Shown piece after piece: positions 25,670-35,783 of a DNA stretch of 64,000 nt. Within the stretch, counting starts at the first letter, position 1. Every line of letters begins with the position of its first letter. Origin of the DNA: Geobacter sp. OR-1 (GTDB lineage Bacteria; Desulfobacterota; Desulfuromonadia; Geobacterales; DSM-12255). The notes beneath the pieces were generated by a model, which saw nothing but the letters and a program-made list of their open reading frames with translations, did not search any database and was not told the origin of the DNA. The stretch lies in contig NZ_BAZF01000016.1 in the NCBI RefSeq assembly GCF_000813145.1, positions 34,582-98,581 of the forward strand, written 5' to 3'. Both the position numbers and the translations under genes were made by a program.

Positions 25670-25886
25670 AGAAACCTCCATCCTCATAGAAATTTCGCAA
25701 CGAAAAAGGCCGGACTGCTCGGTTCCTCCATACGGTGAAGGCTCCGGCAACCCGGCCGACTATAAGCTGTTTAGTCCCGTGGCGTTCCGTCCCCCGGTCA
25801 CCCGGGGTTTGGCAGTATTATTGTTACATATTAACAATACCGGCTAATTGCCAGCTGTCAATTATGCGATCAAGATACTGTTGCGG
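25670..25886. other. Gap between nifK and the DUF4197 gene
   Basis: No gene is seen in 217 bases. Two inverted repeats downstream of nifK could help to end the nif transcript: TATTGTTA / TAACAATA (25819-25839, 5-base loop) and a GC-rich CCCCG / CGGGG near 25791-25806. Neither is followed by a good T run on the minus strand. Confidence 0.4.
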
Positions 25887-27356
25887 CTACCGCATCATCT
25901 CGAAGTGCCGGTCATCACAGGTTTCATCCGTGATTTCGATGAACTTGTTGCAGATCGTGGCGAGCATGTTCAGCACCCCCTGATAGCCGATCAGCGGCAC
26001 GCGGTGGAGGTTCACCCGGTCGAAGATCGGGAAGCCGAACCGGAACAGCGGGATCTTGGCGTCCCGGGCCGCGAACTTGCCGTGGGTCTCGCCGATCATG
26101 GCGTCCACCGGGTCGGTCATGACGAGGCTCCGCAGGTGCCAAAGGTCCTTGTTGATGTAGATCTTTCCTTCCTTGCCGTACATGGAGCCATCGAGAAGAG
26201 CCTGGATCTCTTTCTCCAGCTTCTTCGTCCCCTTGCTGCAGAGGATGTGATAAGGGACCGCCCCCATTTCCAGCAGGAATGAGACGTACCCCAGGAGATA
26301 GTCCGGGTCGCCGTAGACCGCGAACTTCTTGCCATGGATATACTGGTGAGCGTCGGTCATGAGGTCAACGGCGCGGCCGCGCTCGGCCTTCAGCGATTCG
26401 GGAACCGGCTTGCCGAACAGATCGGAGATCTTCATCAGGAACGCGTCGGTCTTGGCGATACCGAAGGGCATCGGCATGGAGACATGCTTGCCGGAGTAGG
26501 TATCCTTGAGCCAGGTGAAGGTCTTGGCAGTGGAATAGCTCCCCAGGGCAATGGTTGCCTTGCCGTTGATGGAATCGGCAGCGTCATCCAGCTTGGTGCC
26601 GCCGGGATAGATCCGGTAATGACCATCCAGGGGAGAATCGAAGGTTTCGGAAATATCGGCCAGCAAGGTATAGGGAATGCCGAATTCCTTGAGAATACGC
26701 TTGTATTCGCGATAGTTGCCGGTATTGGCGTCGAAACCTGCGATCAGGTTCAACTTGCCGGTGCAACGCCCTTCCACCGCTTTACCTTCCGTCAGGGTCT
26801 GCAGGATGGAGAGCAGCATGGCGTCATAGCCGTGAACATGGGAACCATTGAAGCTCGGAGTATTGGCATAGGGGAGCGGGAAATCCTGGGGCACGCACCC
26901 CTTGTTTTTGGCGTTCTTGATAAAAGCGGTCAGGTCGTCGCCGATGATCTCCGGCATGCAGGAGGTGAAGATCGGCATCATCTTCGGTTTGTAGAGGGCA
27001 TAGGCGTTTTCCAGCGCCTCGTGCAGGTTGTTCTGGCCGCCGAACACTGCACCGTCTTCGGTCATGGAGTCGGAGACTGCCGGTGCCGGTTCGCGGAAGT
27101 GGCGGTTCATGGTGGAGCGGTAGTAAGAGGCACACCCCTGTGAGCCATGCACAAAAGGGAGGCTCCCTTCGAAGCCGTGGGCGGCCAGCTCGGCACCCAG
27201 CGGCTGACAGGCGTGGGCCGGGTTGATGACCAGTGACGTCCGGGCAAAGTTCTTTTCCTTGTATTCTTCGGTGTTGATCCAGGCCGCAACCCGCTCAACC
27301 TCTTCCACAGGGGTCTCGGTCACGGGCTTGACTGCTAGTCCCAAGTTGTTAGCCAT
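25887..27356 (-). CDS. nifK: Nitrogenase MoFe protein beta subunit
   Basis: 489 residues. The P-cluster cysteines are visible in PAHACQPLGA, HGSQGCASYYRS and FTSCMPEIIGDDL, the order and spacing of NifK rather than NifN. The later blocks GSYSTAKTFTWLK and MPFGIAKTD, and the C-terminal FDRVNLHR, also fit. It forms the alpha2-beta2 MoFe protein with NifD, reduces N2 to ammonia and takes electrons from NifH. It lies 114 bases downstream of nifD with a palindromic repeat in between. Expression should follow the nifH leader. Confidence 0.97.
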   Translation of the reverse strand: MANNLGLAVKPVTETPVEEVERVAAWINTEEYKEKNFARTSLVINPAHACQPLGAELAAHGFEGSLPFVHGSQGCASYYRSTMNRHFREPAPAVSDSMTEDGAVFGGQNNLHEALENAYALYKPKMMPIFTSCMPEIIGDDLTAFIKNAKNKGCVPQDFPLPYANTPSFNGSHVHGYDAMLLSILQTLTEGKAVEGRCTGKLNLIAGFDANTGNYREYKRILKEFGIPYTLLADISETFDSPLDGHYRIYPGGTKLDDAADSINGKATIALGSYSTAKTFTWLKDTYSGKHVSMPMPFGIAKTDAFLMKISDLFGKPVPESLKAERGRAVDLMTDAHQYIHGKKFAVYGDPDYLLGYVSFLLEMGAVPYHILCSKGTKKLEKEIQALLDGSMYGKEGKIYINKDLWHLRSLVMTDPVDAMIGETHGKFAARDAKIPLFRFGFPIFDRVNLHRVPLIGYQGVLNMLATICNKFIEITDETCDDRHFEMMR

Positions 27357-27409
27357 GATATATCTCCTCTCCGGATACTCATCCGTATCACGGTAGATTT
27401 ATGTTTTTC

Positions 27410-27458
27410 GTAGGGGCGAGGCATGCCTCGCCCAGTGCGCCCCATGGGTCGCCCCTAC
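27410..27458. repeat. GTAGGGGCGA palindromic repeat between nifD and nifK
   Basis: GTAGGGGCGA (27410-27419) and TCGCCCCTAC (27449-27458) are perfect inverted repeats enclosing a further palindrome (GGCATGCC, about 27420-27427). The GTAGGGGCGA element is a common dispersed intergenic repeat in many bacteria. Inside an operon it may form an RNA hairpin that sets the nifD:nifK ratio. Confidence 0.7.
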
Positions 27459-27470
27459 ATTCATTCCTCA

Positions 27471-28901
27471 TCAAAACGGGCTTTTCACCAGATTCCACGT
27501 CGGGGAATTTATCGCCATATCCACATCCCGTGCAAACGTCGGAAACCCCAGGTAGCCATGATACGGTCCGGAGTAATCCCAGCTGTGCATCTGCCGGAAG
27601 GGAATCCCCATCTTCTGGAACAGGTATTTTTCCTTGATCCCGCTGCCGATCAGGTCGGGCTTCAGGGTGTCGGCAAACTGTTCGAATTCGTACTCGGTGA
27701 TGTCGTCATAGATGACGGTCGCTTCCGGCATTTCCGGTGAAGTTCGCTCGTAATCGTCGCCGTGGGCAAACTCGTAGCCGGAGCCGACCACTGCCATTCC
27801 CAGGTCTTCATAGGCGTTGACCGTGTGCCTGGGGCGCAGCCCGCCGACGTAGAGCATGACCTTTTTGCCATCCAGGCGCGGCTTATACTCGTCGATCACC
27901 GCCTGCATGAGCGGGTCGTACTTGGCAATGACCGCCTCCACTTTCTCCTTGATATTGTCGTCGAACAGTTCGGCCAGCTTGCGCAGACTGTTCCGGATCT
28001 TGGTCGGGCCGAAGAAGTTGAGTTCGATCCAGGGGATGCCGTACTTTTCTTCCATAACCTTGCACATATAGTTCATGGAACGGTAGCAGTGGATGACGTT
28101 GAGCTTCACCTGGTGGGTGGCGGCGATCTTGTCCATCTCGCCGTCGCCGGTCCAGACGGACTTGACATTGAAGCCGCACTCTTCCAAGAGCGGTTTCGTT
28201 GACCAGGCGTCGCCGCCGATGTTGTACTCGCCGATAAGGGCGATGTCGTACGGCCCGATCGGCTCAGGGAACTCGCGGGTCTCGATGATGTAGTCGCGGA
28301 TCGTGTCGTTACTGATATGATGGCCGAGGGACTGGGACACACCGCGGAACCCCTCGCAGTTGCAGGGGATGATCGGAATGTCCAGTTCCTTGGCAGAGGC
28401 CTTGGCCACCGAGTTGATATCGTCGCCGATCAGTCCCACCGGGCATTCGGAAAGGACCGAGATCCCCTTGGCGAGCGGAAAGAGATCCTTGGCTTCCTGG
28501 AGCAACGTCTTCAGCTTCTTGTCGCCGCCGTAGACGATATCCTTTTCCTGGAAGTCAGAGGTGAACTGCATGGCAAACTGATTCACCCCGTTGATCCCGG
28601 ACATCAGGTTGCGCCGGGTACCCCAGGAGTAATAGCCGCAGCCGACCGGGCCGTGAGATACGTGCACCATGTCGCGGATCGGCCCCCAGACCACCCCTTT
28701 GGCGCCGGCATAGGCGCAACCACGGGCGCTCATCACACCGGGGATCGTCTTCCTGTTGGACTTGACGCAGGCCCCTTCACCTTCATTTGGAGCCAGGTGG
28801 GGAACGCGTTTTTTCTTGGCCTTGTCCGGATAGATTTCCAGGGCGTTGTCGATCATCTCCTGGGTCGATTCTTTGGTAATGCCGTCTATTTTCTTTGACA
28901 T
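27471..28901 (-). CDS. nifD: Nitrogenase MoFe protein alpha subunit
   Basis: 476 residues. The FeMo-cofactor ligands are recognisable: the cysteine in [11 protein letters not shown] and the histidine in [17 protein letters not shown]-cluster cysteines lie in [21 protein letters not shown] and [12 protein letters not shown]. These residues identify NifD rather than NifE or the alternative VnfD/AnfD. It is 264 bases downstream of nifH; the gap holds dispersed repeats but no obvious promoter. Start ATG 28901 with GAGGAG-like site (TCTCTCCTGAGG complement) upstream. Confidence 0.97.
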   Translation of the reverse strand: MSKKIDGITKESTQEMIDNALEIYPDKAKKKRVPHLAPNEGEGACVKSNRKTIPGVMSARGCAYAGAKGVVWGPIRDMVHVSHGPVGCGYYSWGTRRNLMSGINGVNQFAMQFTSDFQEKDIVYGGDKKLKTLLQEAKDLFPLAKGISVLSECPVGLIGDDINSVAKASAKELDIPIIPCNCEGFRGVSQSLGHHISNDTIRDYIIETREFPEPIGPYDIALIGEYNIGGDAWSTKPLLEECGFNVKSVWTGDGEMDKIAATHQVKLNVIHCYRSMNYMCKVMEEKYGIPWIELNFFGPTKIRNSLRKLAELFDDNIKEKVEAVIAKYDPLMQAVIDEYKPRLDGKKVMLYVGGLRPRHTVNAYEDLGMAVVGSGYEFAHGDDYERTSPEMPEATVIYDDITEYEFEQFADTLKPDLIGSGIKEKYLFQKMGIPFRQMHSWDYSGPYHGYLGFPTFARDVDMAINSPTWNLVKSPF

Positions 28902-28929
28902 ATCTCTCTCCTGAGGAGTGTGGCTTTTC

Positions 28930-29015
28930 CGCCCTGGCTGCGTAAGTCTTCAGGACTCCTTGTGCGGCGTAGAGCTGCTACGCCTCCGCGCACTCCCTCG
29001 ACAGCCTTGCCAGGA
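28930..29015 (+). repeat. Dispersed palindromic repeat, copy 1 (nifH-nifD gap)
   Basis: The segment begins GCCCTGGCTGCGT and has a GTAGAGCTGCTAC core, then ends CTTGCCAGG, forming an imperfect palindrome. The same beginning and core (GTAGCGCTGCTAC) occur at 30078-30150 upstream of nifH. Similar REP-like elements are common between genes in Geobacterales. The rest of the gap (29016-29165) holds another GC-rich imperfect palindrome (GGTAGC ... GCTACC, about 29079-29110) and no gene. Confidence 0.65.
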
Positions 29016-29165
29016 CAAAAAATCCGCACTCCTTTATGTTTTTTAAAACCTTATGGCGAACGATTTTGCGGTCAGCCCGGTAGCTCCCGAGGTGAGCCGC
29101 CAGCGCTACCCCGCACAAGGACGAGCCGAAGGGCACTGCCGGGATGGCCCAAAGGCGTTCGTCAC

Positions 29166-30326
<1,161 letters not shown>

Positions 30327-30332
30327 TTATTT

Positions 30333-30348
30333 AGCACTGACCGTGCCA
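30333..30348 (-). promoter_or_regulatory. Sigma-54 promoter of nifH
   Basis: On the minus strand TGGCACGGTCAGTGCT fits TGGCACG-N4-TTGCW with one mismatch, and the GG and GC elements have the required spacing. Transcription would begin near 30321, giving a long leader to nifH. Confidence 0.85.
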
Positions 30349-30436
30349 ACTTATAACCTGGCGTTATTTCGTTGTTTGGCGTCACATCCCCGGTACAACG
30401 AGCATCCGGTTAATGCAGCTGCACAATATTTCAGCA

Positions 30437-31000
30437 TCATTCGGTGAGCAGGATGGCCTCGGCAATCTGCCGGAGGGACTTGCGTTTGTCCATGGCAAGC
30501 TTCTGCATCTTGCGAAACGCTTCCGGCTCGGATAGGGAAAGGTTCTTCATCAATAAACCCTTTGCCTTCTCGATCACTTTACGGCTTTCAATGGTCTCCT
30601 TGAGATCATTTACCTGCTCTTTGAGGTTCTCAACCTCGTCGTTATGGGCAAAGGCAAGCTCGATAGCCGGCCAAAGCTCATCGCTACGTACCGGCTTGGT
30701 CAGAAACGCGGCAATACCTACCTTGACCGCACGGGCTACGACATCTGGGTCATGGCAGGCAGTGAGGAAGATAACCGGCACTTTCAGTTTTTGCCGGATT
30801 TCCGCAGCAGCGGTAATGCCATCCTTTTTCGGCATGGAAACATCCATGATGATGATATCAGGGATCTTTTCCAATGCCGCTGACACCGCGGCGATCCCAT
30901 CCACTGATTCGTGAATCTCGTCAAAACCGAGATCCTTTAGCATCGCCTTCAACCCCTGCCTGATGACCGGTTCGTCATCGCATATCAATACAGATTTCAT
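30437..31000 (-). CDS. gnfR: REC-ANTAR transcription antiterminator, GnfR type
   Basis: 187 residues. A receiver (1-120; acidic pair D8/D9, phospho-acceptor aspartate in IIIMDVSMPKKDG, T in FLTACH, K in FLTKPV) is joined by a coil to an ANTAR RNA-binding domain (SRKVIEKAKGLLM ... AFRKMQKLAMDKRKSLRQIAEAIL). In Geobacter sulfurreducens the equivalent GnfR is phosphorylated by the kinase GnfK and releases nif leaders from termination. The targets here are probably the attenuators in the nifH and nifV leaders. It follows nifV by 66 bases and precedes the nifH promoter; its kinase is not in the window. Confidence 0.88.
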   Translation of the reverse strand: MKSVLICDDEPVIRQGLKAMLKDLGFDEIHESVDGIAAVSAALEKIPDIIIMDVSMPKKDGITAAAEIRQKLKVPVIFLTACHDPDVVARAVKVGIAAFLTKPVRSDELWPAIELAFAHNDEVENLKEQVNDLKETIESRKVIEKAKGLLMKNLSLSEPEAFRKMQKLAMDKRKSLRQIAEAILLTE

Positions 31001-31066
31001 AATATTCCCTTCTTGGAGCTGGAGTCGTTAATCTGAGTTAAGCACAATCCATACCTGATGTTGCCT

Positions 31067-32212
31067 TCAGGCTGCGAGAGAACTGCAAAACCCCTCGTGA
31101 AGGCGAAGCAGGTCACTATCCCTGAGTGACCGCTTGACCTTCTCCGCATAGGCACGTGCCCGGACAAGCAGCATCGATGCCTGCTCGTGCGACAGTTCAA
31201 TCCCGAGTCCACGGTAGCGCTCTATCATCCCCCTGCTCCCGGAATGTTTGCCGATAGCAAGAACCCGGCTGAGGCCGACATCTTCCGGGTTGAACCCTTC
31301 ATAGTTGTGCGGATTTTTGATAACACCATCGGCATGGATGCCTGATTCATGGGCAAAGGCACGTTCGCCGACAACCGATTTCCAGGCCGGTACAGGTCGA
31401 TGCGAAGCGCGACCGACATAACGGGAAATCTCGGCAAACCTGTGGGTGTCGATACCGGAGTCAATACCGCACGACACCTTCAATGCCATCACTACCTCTT
31501 CAAGGGCGGCATTCCCGGCCCGCTCGCCAAGACCATTTACCGTTGTGTTGACGAATGCGGCTCCGGCCTTGATTCCGGCAAGGGCGTTGGCAGTGGCCAT
31601 CCCCAGATCGTCATGGGTATGGACCTCGATAGCCAACCCCGGCACGGCACACCTGAGCGCCCGCACCTTTTCATACATGGTGAACGGATCCAGTATCCCA
31701 AGGGTATCGCAGAACCGAAACCGGTCAGCGCCTAAGGCCCGGGCAAGATCCATCAGTTCGGCCAGGAAATTCAGGTCTGCCCGGCTGGAGTCCTCGCCGC
31801 CGATGGAGACATATAGTTCGCGCTCCTTGGCATAACCAAGGGCATTCCTGAGCTGTTCCTTGACCCATTCCCTGCTCTTCCCAAGTTTACTCCGGATCAT
31901 CTGGTCCGAAACCGACAGCGAGAGGTCAACGGAACTGACGCCACACTCAAGCGAGGCGTCGATATCGCTTCTGAGCGCGCGGTTCCAGGTAATGAGACGT
32001 GCATTAAGCCCCATATCGACCAGGGCCCGGATCGATTTCCGCTCCTCCTCGCCCATGGCCGGAATCCCGCATTCAATCTCGTGAACGCCGATGGAATCCA
32101 GCATTCGGGCGATCTCTTTTTTTTCTTTGATGGTGAATGATACCCCGGCAGTCTGCTCACCGTCCCTCAAGGTGGTATCATCGATAAACAGCTTGGTTTC
32201 GTTACGTTCCAT
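31067..32212 (-). CDS. nifV: Homocitrate synthase
   Basis: 381 residues from ATG 32212 (GGAGG upstream; the longer open frame covers the leader RNA). Begins with the family signature DDTTLRDGEQTAGVSF, has the metal site histidines in VHTHDDLGMA, and the loop NTTVNGLGERAGNA. It condenses acetyl-CoA with 2-oxoglutarate to homocitrate, the organic part of FeMo-cofactor. The nif position separates it from 2-isopropylmalate synthase. Transcribed from its own sigma-54 promoter through an attenuator, and probably together with gnfR, so GnfR could control its own gene. Confidence 0.94.
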   Translation of the reverse strand: MERNETKLFIDDTTLRDGEQTAGVSFTIKEKKEIARMLDSIGVHEIECGIPAMGEEERKSIRALVDMGLNARLITWNRALRSDIDASLECGVSSVDLSLSVSDQMIRSKLGKSREWVKEQLRNALGYAKERELYVSIGGEDSSRADLNFLAELMDLARALGADRFRFCDTLGILDPFTMYEKVRALRCAVPGLAIEVHTHDDLGMATANALAGIKAGAAFVNTTVNGLGERAGNAALEEVVMALKVSCGIDSGIDTHRFAEISRYVGRASHRPVPAWKSVVGERAFAHESGIHADGVIKNPHNYEGFNPEDVGLSRVLAIGKHSGSRGMIERYRGLGIELSHEQASMLLVRARAYAEKVKRSLRDSDLLRLHEGFCSSLAA

Positions 32213-32271
32213 ACCTGCCTCCGGAAACAGCGCCCGTTTGCATCTTCGCTTCACTTGCGCTGCAAATAAAT

Positions 32272-32307
32272 AAAGGCGCTCATTGCTGATCAATGGGCGC
32301 CTTTGCC
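32272..32307 (-). terminator. nifV leader attenuator with ANTAR-type loop
   Basis: On the minus strand AAAGGCGCCCATTG (32304-32291) pairs with CAATGAGCGCCTTT (32285-32272) across a 5-base loop, one G-T pair, then a T-rich tail (ATTTATTT). Overlapping its 5' arm is GGC-[AAAGGC]-GCC (32307-32296), identical in loop to the second nifH element. I found no clear P1 stem before it. Confidence 0.78.
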
Positions 32308-32338
32308 AAATACGTATCATGCGGTTTGAGGTTAAATA

Positions 32339-32354
32339 AGCACATGATGTGCCA
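32339..32354 (-). promoter_or_regulatory. Sigma-54 promoter of nifV
   Basis: Minus strand TGGCACATCATGTGCT has GG and GC at the exact -24/-12 spacing and, like the nifH promoter, GTGCT in the -12 part. The start would be near 32328, giving a leader of about 115 bases that contains the attenuator. Confidence 0.83.
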
Positions 32355-32483
32355 ATACGTAACATACTGTTTTCCCAAAACCTGTCAGATCTAAGCAATT
32401 CATTACTGATTTGTATGCCTAGATGTTAGGCAATACAGAGACTAATGGCTTAGCGTTTATGACAACAAAATAGTAATTTGGTC

Positions 32484-32510
32484 TAAATATTGGCCGGTCA
32501 AGGTCGATAA
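32484..32510 (+). promoter_or_regulatory. Sigma-28 (FliA) type promoter of the chemoreceptor gene
   Basis: TAAATATT (32484-32491), an 11-base spacer and GTCGATAA (32503-32510) closely match the flagellar consensus TAAAGTTT-N11-GCCGATAA. It lies 36 bases before the chemoreceptor start, as expected for a motility gene. Confidence 0.75.
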
Positions 32511-32546
32511 GATTTTTAAAGCAACAGACTTCAGAGGGGGGTTCTA

Positions 32547-34580
32547 ATGGCAGTAAAGACAGGGATTCAAACAAAAATTACCGGTACTTTGGTGGTAATT
32601 ATTTCATTAATGTGCCTGGTCGGATTGATTGCATGTCTCAAACTGTGGGAACTGGCGCGTGTCGCCGATGAACTGGGCCAGGTGAATATGCCGGCAGTTA
32701 TGATGCTTGCCAAGATGCGTAACAACGTCGACACATACCGGAGATCGGAACTGCAGTTTTACCTGAAGAACACGCCTGACGATTTCAACCGGTATTACGA
32801 GCGCATGGGCAAAATGCAGACAGAGCTGAAATCTTCGCTTGAATCTTACGGCAAACTAAAATTGAGCGCCGGAGAACAAGGGAAAATCAAGGAACTTGAT
32901 GCGGCCTGGAATTCGTATCTGGAAGCGGCAAAGAAATCGGTTGACCTGATCAAGGCGGGTAACATTGACGATGCCCAGGCACAGACCCGCGGCGAAGGCA
33001 AAAAACTATACGACAACACAAACACCATCCTCGGCGAATTACAGGGATTGAGCCAGAAAAATGCCGACGAATCGATCAATAAGGTCGACAAGGAAGTAAT
33101 CAAGACCAGGAACATCATTATTGCCCTGATTATATCAGCTCTGATTATCGGCATTCTGCTCGGCATCGCGACACTGAAAGCGATTCGCGCCCCGCTTCGC
33201 AGGCTGGCAGAAGATGCCGAGCAGATCGCTACCGGAGATCTGAGCGTAGAGTTCCGGATCGATACGGAAGATGAAATCGGTCAACTGGCCGGGTCATTTG
33301 AAAAAATGGTCAACAGCCTCAGGGAACTGATCGGCAGACTTGCCGACACCTCCTCGGAGGTATCGAAATCGTCCGCTGAGATGAAGACAAACTCGGAAGC
33401 GATGGCATCCGGCGCCGAGGAGGTGGCCTCGCAGGCGACCACTGTTGCGACTGCCAGCGAGGAGATGTCGGCAACATCCGGGGATATTGCCCATAATTGT
33501 CTGCTGGCGGCGGAAAGCGCCAAACGGGCTAACGACGCGGTCGATCATGGCGCTGCTGTGGTCGACAACTCCATTATTGTCATGAGACGGATCGCGGACC
33601 GGGTAACATCCTCGGCCACGACCGTCATAGAACTTGGGCAGAAAAGCGACCAGATCGGCACCATCGTCGGCACCATTCAGGAAATCGCGGACCAGACCAA
33701 TCTCCTGGCCTTGAACGCGGCCATAGAGGCGGCCAGAGCAGGCGAACAGGGGCGGGGTTTTGCAGTAGTCGCCGATGAGGTCAGGGCGCTGGCCGAACGA
33801 ACCACCAAGGCGACGAAAGAGATCGGCGAAATGATCAAGGTTATCCAGAATAACACCCAGACAGCGGTATCAGCCATGGATGAAGGGGTGGCGGAAGTCC
33901 GGAACGGGACTGACGAGGCCGAGCGATCCGGTGAGGCACTTAGAAGGATTCAGGACGAAATAAACACCGTAAACCTGCAGGTCCAGCAGATCGCCACCGC
34001 TGCCGAGGAGCAGACCGCTACCACCAGCGAGATCAGCACGAACATCCACCAGATCAACAATGTCGTTCACATGACCGTAGACAAGGCCCGCAATACCTAT
34101 GATGCCTCACAGCTGCTCTCCAACCTGGCAGGAGAGCTCCAGAAGGTTGTTTCGGAGTTCAAGCTCTCCGAATCCGGTAAATTGATCAACTGGAGCAACA
34201 GCTTCAGCGTCAAGGTCTCAAAAATGGATCAGGAGCACCAACGTCTGATCGACATGATCAACAATCTCTACATCTCCATGCGGGAAGGACACGGAAACGA
34301 GTCCATCGGCGCAATCCTGGACGAACTGATCGAATACACCAAGACCCATTTCAGCCACGAAGAAAAGCTTATGAAAGAATCGGGATACCCGGGGTACGAA
34401 GACCAAAAGCGGGCTCACGAGAGCCTGATCAGGCAGGTGGTGGAGATTCACGGCAAGTTCAAGTCCGGCGCGGCGCTCAGCCAGGAGATCATGACCTTCC
34501 TGAAAAACTGGCTGGTCAACCATATTCAGGGGATGGACAAGCGATACGGCCCTTATCTGAACAAAAAAGGGGTCAAGTAG
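32547..34580 (+). CDS. Methyl-accepting chemotaxis protein with C-terminal bacteriohemerythrin domain
   Basis: 677 residues. TM helix 1 (about 11-32), a four-helix-bundle periplasmic domain, TM helix 2 (about 192-212), HAMP (213-265), the signalling domain with hairpin tip [20 protein letters not shown], and a hemerythrin domain (about 545-677). Iron ligands visible: [23 protein letters not shown] and [10 protein letters not shown]. At the position of a usual histidine in H-x3-H there is Q (EDQKRAH). The domain probably senses O2 or NO and steers swimming. Start ATG 32547 follows a GAGGGGGG site. Divergent from nifV. Confidence 0.94.
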   Translation: MAVKTGIQTKITGTLVVIISLMCLVGLIACLKLWELARVADELGQVNMPAVMMLAKMRNNVDTYRRSELQFYLKNTPDDFNRYYERMGKMQTELKSSLESYGKLKLSAGEQGKIKELDAAWNSYLEAAKKSVDLIKAGNIDDAQAQTRGEGKKLYDNTNTILGELQGLSQKNADESINKVDKEVIKTRNIIIALIISALIIGILLGIATLKAIRAPLRRLAEDAEQIATGDLSVEFRIDTEDEIGQLAGSFEKMVNSLRELIGRLADTSSEVSKSSAEMKTNSEAMASGAEEVASQATTVATASEEMSATSGDIAHNCLLAAESAKRANDAVDHGAAVVDNSIIVMRRIADRVTSSATTVIELGQKSDQIGTIVGTIQEIADQTNLLALNAAIEAARAGEQGRGFAVVADEVRALAERTTKATKEIGEMIKVIQNNTQTAVSAMDEGVAEVRNGTDEAERSGEALRRIQDEINTVNLQVQQIATAAEEQTATTSEISTNIHQINNVVHMTVDKARNTYDASQLLSNLAGELQKVVSEFKLSESGKLINWSNSFSVKVSKMDQEHQRLIDMINNLYISMREGHGNESIGAILDELIEYTKTHFSHEEKLMKESGYPGYEDQKRAHESLIRQVVEIHGKFKSGAALSQEIMTFLKNWLVNHIQGMDKRYGPYLNKKGVK

Positions 34581-34711
34581 AGTGCATAGCTGGTCCGCAA
34601 AAATTAGCGATCATTGCTGACAAGCATAATTTCCCTTCTGTTTCCTCATTAGTGCTATAATTTCATCAGGAAGAAAGATGTAAACTGATCCCTTGAAAGG
34701 GGGTAAAGAAT

Positions 34712-34870
34712 ATGACAACCACTGGATGGGAATTCTGGAGCGTAAAATTTGACCTGTTGATGCTTACACTGATATCAATCATACTCTTCATCCCGGTGTG
34801 GCTTGGTTATCGAAAGGATGAAAATCTGCATCGTGTTGATTTAATGGCCGGAGATGAAGGTGAAGACTAA
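34712..34870 (+). CDS. Small single-span membrane protein (52 residues)
   Basis: ATG 34712 has GAAAGGGGG upstream and opens 52 codons to TAA 34868. The protein starts MTTTGWEFWSVKFD, has one helix of about 18 hydrophobic residues (LMLTLISIILFIPVWLGY) and a charged, acidic end (RKDENLHRVDLMAGDEGED). The layout (soluble start, single span, charged tail) and good ribosome site argue for a real gene. It is 131 bases after the chemoreceptor and may be cotranscribed. Function unknown. Confidence 0.65.
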   Translation: MTTTGWEFWSVKFDLLMLTLISIILFIPVWLGYRKDENLHRVDLMAGDEGED

Positions 34871-34908
34871 ATTAAGTTCGTCATTACGATTTCCGGCAGG
34901 ACACAGGT

Positions 34909-35712
34909 TCAGCTGACCGTAACTGCCGCATATCCCACCACCTGCCGGAAATCGCCGTTCACCTCGCCGCTGTTGGCATATTTAATTAATCGTGCCCGGG
35001 TGGCGCCAAGCAAATTTGCCGCTACAAGCATCACGGTGGCAGGCACTACCCCGCACATGGTTATCCTCTTGGCGCGGCAGACATCGAGCAAACCTTGCGG
35101 GTCAAGGGCTAAGGCTCGTTCGAGTGCTATTTCGTCTTTTACCCTCGCGCTATCGGCAGACTCATAATGGGTCATGTCTGAACTGGCCACGATCAGTACC
35201 CTCTCCCCGAACTCCCTGATCGCTGTTGCGATCCCCTCTCCCAATTCCAGACAGGAACTGAAACTGCCGAATCCGAGGCATATCGGGACAATGGCGATCT
35301 CGGGAGAGAGATATTGCAGAAACGGAACCTGGACCTCCAAAGAGTGCTCATAGAGATGCGCGTCAGCGTCTTCCTCGACAAGCTTGGCATGACGTCTGAC
35401 CAGAGCGCTAAGCCGCTCTTCTATCGGAACGCTGCCTAGAGGGGTCTGCCAGCTTCCTGGCGGGTAGAGCGCTGCGGCGGCACCGATGCCGTGATGGTTG
35501 GGGCCGAGGATTATGACCGCGGTGGGGATTTCTACAGCACCGTAAACCTTGCCGGCCACTGCTCCGGAATAAACATACCCGGCATGCGGGGCTATGAGTC
35601 CGATGACCGGCTCTGGTTTGACATCCGAGGCGATGAATGATGAGAGTTCGGCCTTCAGACTGGCGGGGTCTCCGGGGTAAAACTGGCTGGCAACAGCTGG
35701 CTGACGGATCAT
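34909..35712 (-). CDS. amrB: AmmeMemoRadiSam system protein B (MEMO1 family)
   Basis: 267 residues from ATG 35712 (GGGAGGGG upstream), starting MIRQPAVASQFYPGDP. Family blocks: IAPHAGYVYSG, ILGPNHHG, LYEHSLEVQVPFLQY, IVASSDMTHYE and the closing YAAVTVS. These carry the metal-site histidines of the Memo fold, an extradiol-dioxygenase-like family. The usual radical-SAM and AmmeRA partners are not adjacent. Role in the cell is not established. It is last in the row after scpB, with a 71-base gap. Confidence 0.88.
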   Translation of the reverse strand: MIRQPAVASQFYPGDPASLKAELSSFIASDVKPEPVIGLIAPHAGYVYSGAVAGKVYGAVEIPTAVIILGPNHHGIGAAAALYPPGSWQTPLGSVPIEERLSALVRRHAKLVEEDADAHLYEHSLEVQVPFLQYLSPEIAIVPICLGFGSFSSCLELGEGIATAIREFGERVLIVASSDMTHYESADSARVKDEIALERALALDPQGLLDVCRAKRITMCGVVPATVMLVAANLLGATRARLIKYANSGEVNGDFRQVVGYAAVTVS

Positions 35713-35783
35713 GACCCCTCCCGGTGCCGGATCATGACCCGGCAGGTTTCTATCCATTCAGGTTACTACAATCGGGCATTTAA

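Noticed and set aside
26334..27143. 269-codon plus-strand frame opposite nifK
   Set aside because: Antisense of nifK, whose ligand cysteines are intact.
27410..27458. Terminator between nifD and nifK
   Set aside because: The hairpin lacks a T run and matches a common dispersed repeat; stopping here would uncouple nifK.
25887..28901. Possibility that these two genes are nifE/nifN or an alternative nitrogenase
   Set aside because: FeMo-cofactor ligands (C in NVIHCYRS, H in QMHSWDY) and P-cluster cysteines on both subunits fit NifD and NifK; no delta-subunit gene is present.
29016..29165. Hidden promoter for nifD
   Set aside because: No TGGCAC/TTGC pair at the right spacing was seen on the minus strand, only GC-rich palindromes.
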